Position numbers and translations under genes: made by a program. The notes under the pieces are model-generated. The model was not told the DNA's origin. It made no database searches and saw only the letters and a list, made by a program, of their open reading frames with translations. A DNA stretch of 64,000 nt from Planctomycetaceae bacterium (GTDB lineage Bacteria > Planctomycetota > Planctomycetia > Pirellulales > Pirellulaceae), in assembly GCA_020638975.1 (NCBI GenBank), contig JACKHN010000011.1:251123-315122 (forward strand). Direction: 5' to 3'. Positions 60,464 to 64,000 of this stretch are shown here, piece after piece; position 1 is the stretch's first letter; the number at the start of each line of letters is the position of its first letter.

Positions 60464-61906
60464 ATGAGCGGAACGACCATCGCGGTCTCGATCCACATCT
60501 TGATCGAGTTTGCAGTCGTTGTCCGTGTTGTTTTACGGCCCCATCGAGAGCCTGCATCTCGCATCGCCTGGATTGTTGTGATCCTTGCCGTGCCAATAAT
60601 CGGGATGTTGGCCTATCTACTGCTTGGTGAAGTGAATATCGGACGGCGGCGTATCGCTCGAATGCGGAGGGTGCTCGACGAACTGCCGCCGATCACGACG
60701 TCTGTTGCCGGTGACGAGTCGCGACTAGCAGTCGGCGTTCCTGAAAAATATGAGCATCTTTTTCGCGTCGGGCATTCCATCAGCGGCTTTGAGCCACTCG
60801 GAGGCAATTCCGCGAGACTGCTCCACGATTCGAATGCCACGATTGAAGCTATGGTCGCGGATATTGACGCCGCAACGGATCACGTTCATTTGCTCTTCTA
60901 CATCTGGTTGGCCGACAATAACGGTTGCAAGGTTGTGGAAGCTCTGAAGCGAGCCGCATCGCGCGGCGTGATGTGTCGCGCCATGGCCGATGGGCTCGGA
61001 TCGAGAGCGATGATCAAGTCGCGCCACTGGCGCGAGATGCGTGAGTCCGGAGTTCACGTCGCGGTGGCCCTACCGATTGGAAACCCGCTATTGCGCCCAT
61101 TTGTTGGCCGCATCGATTTGCGGAACCACCGCAAGATCCTCGTCATTGACGATCGGGTCACGTTCTGCGGCAGCCAGAACTGCGCTGATCCCGAGTTCCT
61201 GGTCAAAGCCAAGTACGGCCCCTGGGTCGACGCCGTGATGCGTTTCGAGGGGCCGATCGTGAGGCAGAACCAACATCTTTTTATCAGCGATTGGATGACC
61301 TACGTCGACGAAGACTTGGGTGAACTGCTGAGCGGCCCAGTGCCCGCCTCGCACACGGGCTTTCCCGCACAGGTAATTGGCACGGGGCCGACGGTACGGT
61401 ATTCAGCGATGCCAGAAGTGTTCGAATCGCTAATGCACACAGCTCGACGCGAACTGGTAATCTCGACGCCCTACTATGTCCCCGACGAGTCGATGCAAAA
61501 TGCGCTCTGCGCGACCGCCTATCGCGGCGTCGATACGACGATCATCTTTCCCGCTAGAAACGATTCTTGGATCGTCGCCGCTGCTTGTCGCAGCTATTAC
61601 GCCGAACTGCTAGAGGCCGGTGTCAAAATTCACGAATACGTTGGCGGATTGTTGCACACCAAGTCGCTGACGCTGGACGGCGAAGTGACCTTGATCGGTT
61701 CCGCGAATATGGACCGCCGCAGCTTTGATCTCAACTACGAAAACAACATCCTCTTTTGCGATGCCGAGTTGACTGCGGCGGTTTGCCGACGGCAACAAGA
61801 CTACCTCACCAAGTCGAAAGTCGTCACACAGGAAGACGTCGCCAATTGGTCTACAACTCGTCGACTGTGGAACAACACGATCGCCATGCTCGGCCCGGTT
61901 CTCTAG
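60464..61906 (+). CDS. cls: Cardiolipin synthase (phospholipase D family)
   Basis: A 480-residue protein with two N-terminal membrane helices (about 5-22 and 34-55, IAWIVVILAVPIIGMLAYLL) and the conserved GEVNIGRRR. Both HKD motifs are present: LRNHRKILVIDDRVTFCGSQ (about residue 221) and LHTKSLTLDGEVTLIGSANM (about 397). It joins phosphatidylglycerol molecules to make cardiolipin at the inner membrane. The start has GAGGA upstream. It belongs with other lipid genes in this window only by theme; its nearest neighbours are the esterase-like and FadL-type genes. Confidence 0.92.
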   Translation: MSGTTIAVSIHILIEFAVVVRVVLRPHREPASRIAWIVVILAVPIIGMLAYLLLGEVNIGRRRIARMRRVLDELPPITTSVAGDESRLAVGVPEKYEHLFRVGHSISGFEPLGGNSARLLHDSNATIEAMVADIDAATDHVHLLFYIWLADNNGCKVVEALKRAASRGVMCRAMADGLGSRAMIKSRHWREMRESGVHVAVALPIGNPLLRPFVGRIDLRNHRKILVIDDRVTFCGSQNCADPEFLVKAKYGPWVDAVMRFEGPIVRQNQHLFISDWMTYVDEDLGELLSGPVPASHTGFPAQVIGTGPTVRYSAMPEVFESLMHTARRELVISTPYYVPDESMQNALCATAYRGVDTTIIFPARNDSWIVAAACRSYYAELLEAGVKIHEYVGGLLHTKSLTLDGEVTLIGSANMDRRSFDLNYENNILFCDAELTAAVCRRQQDYLTKSKVVTQEDVANWSTTRRLWNNTIAMLGPVL

Positions 61907-61944
61907 CAACGGCTCGGCGAGAACACTCGCAACCGCCTGCCGTC

Positions 61945-63210
61945 TTACCAGGTATCTGGGGCGGACGTGCCGTGGCATGCACCGCGTCCGAACCGCCAAG
62001 TCAGGCCGACGCCTACCCAATAGCTTTCGATCGAAGTTGTCGTCGAATTGCCGAGTTGCTCCCTATCGCGGAACATGCCGCCGGCCATTAAGTCCATGTC
62101 GATTCCCGGTAATACATCGGCCACGCCGACACCAAATGAGATTCTGTGCTGGCTCGTGACTGCCAACAAGCCCTGCGAGTAACGTACGGCAGCAAAGTCA
62201 CCAGGCTGGACGACGCCACCGAGGCTCTGGCCTGGCGTCGGATCGATCGGGTTTTCCGCCCAGACATAACCAGCTCGCAATCGATAACGGCCCTGGGTGT
62301 ACTGGGCACCAAGTTGTACGACCCATTGATTGTCGTAGATGGCTTGATACAAATCCGCTTCGTCCCACAACTTGTAGGTCACGTCCAGCCCGATCAACAG
62401 ACGCCCGTCCAACAGGGCATTGTTTGCAATACCCAGTCCGAGGTTCTGCGGCAGATCCATTTGCACATCCGCAGCCATTTGCGCGGGCCCGGGATTCAAG
62501 ATGAACGCATTGTCGAACGTGAACGACTGTTTTGTCTGGTAATAGCCGCCGACAGTTGTGTAGTCCGTGAGCTGATAGTTTCCACCAACCGTGCCGCGAA
62601 GTGCATAGTCCGGCGTCATTCCTCCCACACCGACGAACGGCCCGTCGAAGAATGCGATCCCCAAGCCCAGACTTGCCCCCAACGAGAAGCGATCCGTGAC
62701 ATCGACCCCAACGGCCAATGGCATACTAAAAACGATGATTCCCGAATTGGTTCCGTGGCTTGCAGGAACTTGCCGAAAATCTACCATTCCGCCAGCCGAG
62801 GTGATGAAGCCCAAGCCAAAGGTGACGGGCAACCCCAGCTCGCTCATGTCTTGGGTGATACCGATGTTTCCGGCGGGCGTTCCCGGAGCCGTGGACTTGG
62901 CTGAATACGGCTCGATTAGCGGCGGACCAGCAATTGGGATATTGCTTGTCTGCGTCATATTGAATGTCGGTTCTGCCCAAGCGCCGCCAAATATGACCTG
63001 AGTTCCCTGGAACTGTGTTAGCGCTGCCGGGTTGGCATTGATCGCACTAGTCAAATCCTGCGGGCGAGCGATGCTCACACCGCCCATGCCGCCCGATGCG
63101 GGCATCAGCGTGTTCTGCAGTTCAACCCCGAAGGATTGCGCCCAAGCCTGGGACTGCATGTTAACGAGATAAAGGAACATTAGGATGCAGATCGTTCGCA
63201 GTGGTCGCAT
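61945..63210 (-). CDS. OmpP1/FadL/TodX-family outer membrane channel
   Basis: The protein has 421 residues. The N-terminus is a signal peptide (ICILMFLYLVNMQSQAWA) followed by FGVELQNTLMPASGGMGGVS, the typical FadL N-terminal 'NGxGxxxxGxAGxxxA' hatch region, with SAINANPAALTQFQG next. The rest alternates polar and aromatic residues as in a 14-stranded barrel, and the last residues form a terminal strand. FadL-type channels bring hydrophobic compounds such as fatty acids or aromatics across the outer membrane. It diverges from the porin gene at 63624 and converges with cls. Confidence 0.88.
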   Translation of the reverse strand: MRPLRTICILMFLYLVNMQSQAWAQSFGVELQNTLMPASGGMGGVSIARPQDLTSAINANPAALTQFQGTQVIFGGAWAEPTFNMTQTSNIPIAGPPLIEPYSAKSTAPGTPAGNIGITQDMSELGLPVTFGLGFITSAGGMVDFRQVPASHGTNSGIIVFSMPLAVGVDVTDRFSLGASLGLGIAFFDGPFVGVGGMTPDYALRGTVGGNYQLTDYTTVGGYYQTKQSFTFDNAFILNPGPAQMAADVQMDLPQNLGLGIANNALLDGRLLIGLDVTYKLWDEADLYQAIYDNQWVVQLGAQYTQGRYRLRAGYVWAENPIDPTPGQSLGGVVQPGDFAAVRYSQGLLAVTSQHRISFGVGVADVLPGIDMDLMAGGMFRDREQLGNSTTTSIESYWVGVGLTWRFGRGACHGTSAPDTW

Positions 63211-63623
63211 GTGCGGACTTCCCTGAGGAGAACCGGGCTAGCACCTCGAGTCGATACGAAAGCGTCGCGGGTGCGGAGTAAGATTTGCAATCCGTTTAAT
63301 CGGTTCAATCCGAACCCGTCTGACGCCGAAACCAATGCTGTCATCTCCGATTCGTGGTCTCCCGATTCGGGTTGTTCCGGCTGTAACGGTTGTATGTCGG
63401 TTGGGGGAATTGAGAACGCGTTTGCCTTCCTCAACGGAAAGCCAGTCGACGAGGAGCGCCATTCGCGAATGATGAAATAGGCGGCCGGGCGGCTACCTTC
63501 GATTTGCTGATTGGGCGTTCTGTGCGGATTTTGCGGAATCTGTGGATTGGACGGTCTGCGTTCTCCGATCATTCTCCCCAAGACCATTTAGTAGCTCGAT
63601 TTGCTACGTGACCGAGTCGTCCC
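63211..63623. other. Divergent intergenic region with a 9-base periodic segment
   Basis: This 413-base stretch separates the FadL-type gene from the porin gene. Near 63517-63555 the sequence steps in units like TGTGCGGAT, TTTGCGGAA, TCTGTGGAT, TGGACGGTC. Function unknown; it may be a low-complexity relic or a control site for the porin. No RNA gene is seen. Confidence 0.4.
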
Positions 63624-64000
63624 ATGATCTCGATGTACGAATCCTTTCTTCTGTCGCGCTGGACATTAGCGTTGCTGCTGCTGTTGTTGCTAGCTTCGGT
63701 GCATGCTGCGTCGGGGCAGACTCTGCCGCCTCTTACAGAAATCGAACGCTCGGAGTACCTGCTGAACTCGTACGCGGAGTCGTCACATTCATTGCAATGG
63801 TTTGGCACACCCGAAGCGATCGAACGCGGACAATCGATGGACTTCGAGTATGAATCACACCAAGACCTGATTACCAAATTCGATGATGGTGTAACGTTCT
63901 CGACCGTGGATGAGGAATTCGAACTGCGAATCCGCATCATGGAGCAGACTGATTTCAAGTTGTTCTTGCCGAGGAACCAGGAACCGGCGCGACCGGGTGC
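63624..64000 (+). CDS. OprP/OprO-like outer membrane porin, N-terminal part (partial)
   Basis: An open frame runs from the ATG at 63624 to the window end without a stop, 125 codons. It has a signal peptide (FLLSRWTLALLLLLLLASVHA), a variable coil-forming linker (LTEIERSEYLLNSYAE), then DDGVTFSTVDEEFELRIRIM and EQTDFKLFLPRNQEPARPG. The end matches 'QxDxKxFxPxNQxPARxGxY', the first strand of planctomycete OprP-type porins that let phosphate or other anions pass. It is likely complete beyond the window. An ATG at 63633 is an alternative start. Confidence 0.75.
   Translation, partial: MISMYESFLLSRWTLALLLLLLLASVHAASGQTLPPLTEIERSEYLLNSYAESSHSLQWFGTPEAIERGQSMDFEYESHQDLITKFDDGVTFSTVDEEFELRIRIMEQTDFKLFLPRNQEPARPG

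Noticed and set aside
1..64000. CRISPR arrays, tRNA or rRNA genes
   Set aside because: No array of short direct repeats with regular spacers, and no recognisable tRNA or rRNA sequences were found by reading; a dedicated tool could still find a cryptic tRNA.

Overview
This window reads as chromosomal DNA of a planctomycete of the Pirellulales / Rhodopirellula type. The assignment rests on gene content: formylglycine sulfatases, a PSD1-type cytochrome (DUF1549/DUF1553) beside a DUF1501 protein, a PVC-type haem-binding dehydrogenase-like protein, a DUF1593 hydrolase, many secreted hydrolases, an OprP-like porin, frequent GTG/TTG starts, and loosely packed genes separated by long intergenic palindromes. 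It was inferred from family recognition by eye, not from a database search.

Layout. 1-3.2 kb: end of a thiamine-diphosphate enzyme, an NfeD-like protein, a BrnT/XRE-like toxin-antitoxin pair, a 3-methyladenine DNA glycosylase and a small membrane protein. 3.4-5.3 kb: a btaA-btaB pair for phosphorus-free betaine lipids. 5.3-6.3 kb: a mostly non-coding gap with a palindromic mobile element (copy A). 6.3-11.3 kb: a sulfatase, small membrane proteins including a tandem duplicate, and a sodium/solute symporter with a 48-residue partner overlapping its stop. 11.4-22 kb: glycine C-acetyltransferase, a PDZ protein, an M28-family protein, small membrane proteins, a glycosyltransferase, a GNAT acetyltransferase, a sialidase-like protein, an M14 peptidase-like protein and a ROK protein. 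22-29.4 kb, minus strand: a double Dabb protein, an esterase, a 1066-residue PHP-like secreted protein and a sulfatase. 29.4-30.5 kb: eroded coding remnants and palindromic element copy B. 30.5-36.7 kb: the PSD1/DUF1501 pair, split by an antisense group II intron. 36.8-40.3 kb: a phosphonate-use cassette (phosphonoacetaldehyde hydrolase, iron alcohol dehydrogenase, divergent OPA-family transporter). 40.5-43.5 kb: a GntR/ABC operon. 43.6-64 kb: secreted carbohydrate and sulfate-ester enzymes, haem protein, HupE/LssY_C pair, a glycine-rich exported protein, an arylsulfatase with a companion hydrolase, cardiolipin synthase, a FadL-type channel, and the start of an OprP-like porin.

Two themes recur. 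One is breakdown of sulfated or esterified polymers by exported enzymes. The other is phosphorus economy: betaine lipids that spare phospholipid, phosphonate hydrolysis, and an OprP-like porin. The link between these phosphorus genes is inference only.

The most novel items are: (1) a family of about 135-bp palindromic elements, two diverged copies, one with a perfect and one with a 9/10 10-bp flanking duplication, which looks like a non-autonomous transposon; (2) a compact phosphonate cassette with no aminotransferase gene, suggesting 2-hydroxyethylphosphonate as substrate; (3) a group II intron inserted antisense between two hairpins inside a conserved gene pair; (4) a tandem pair of unknown four-helix membrane proteins facing a sodium symporter that has its own micro-subunit candidate.
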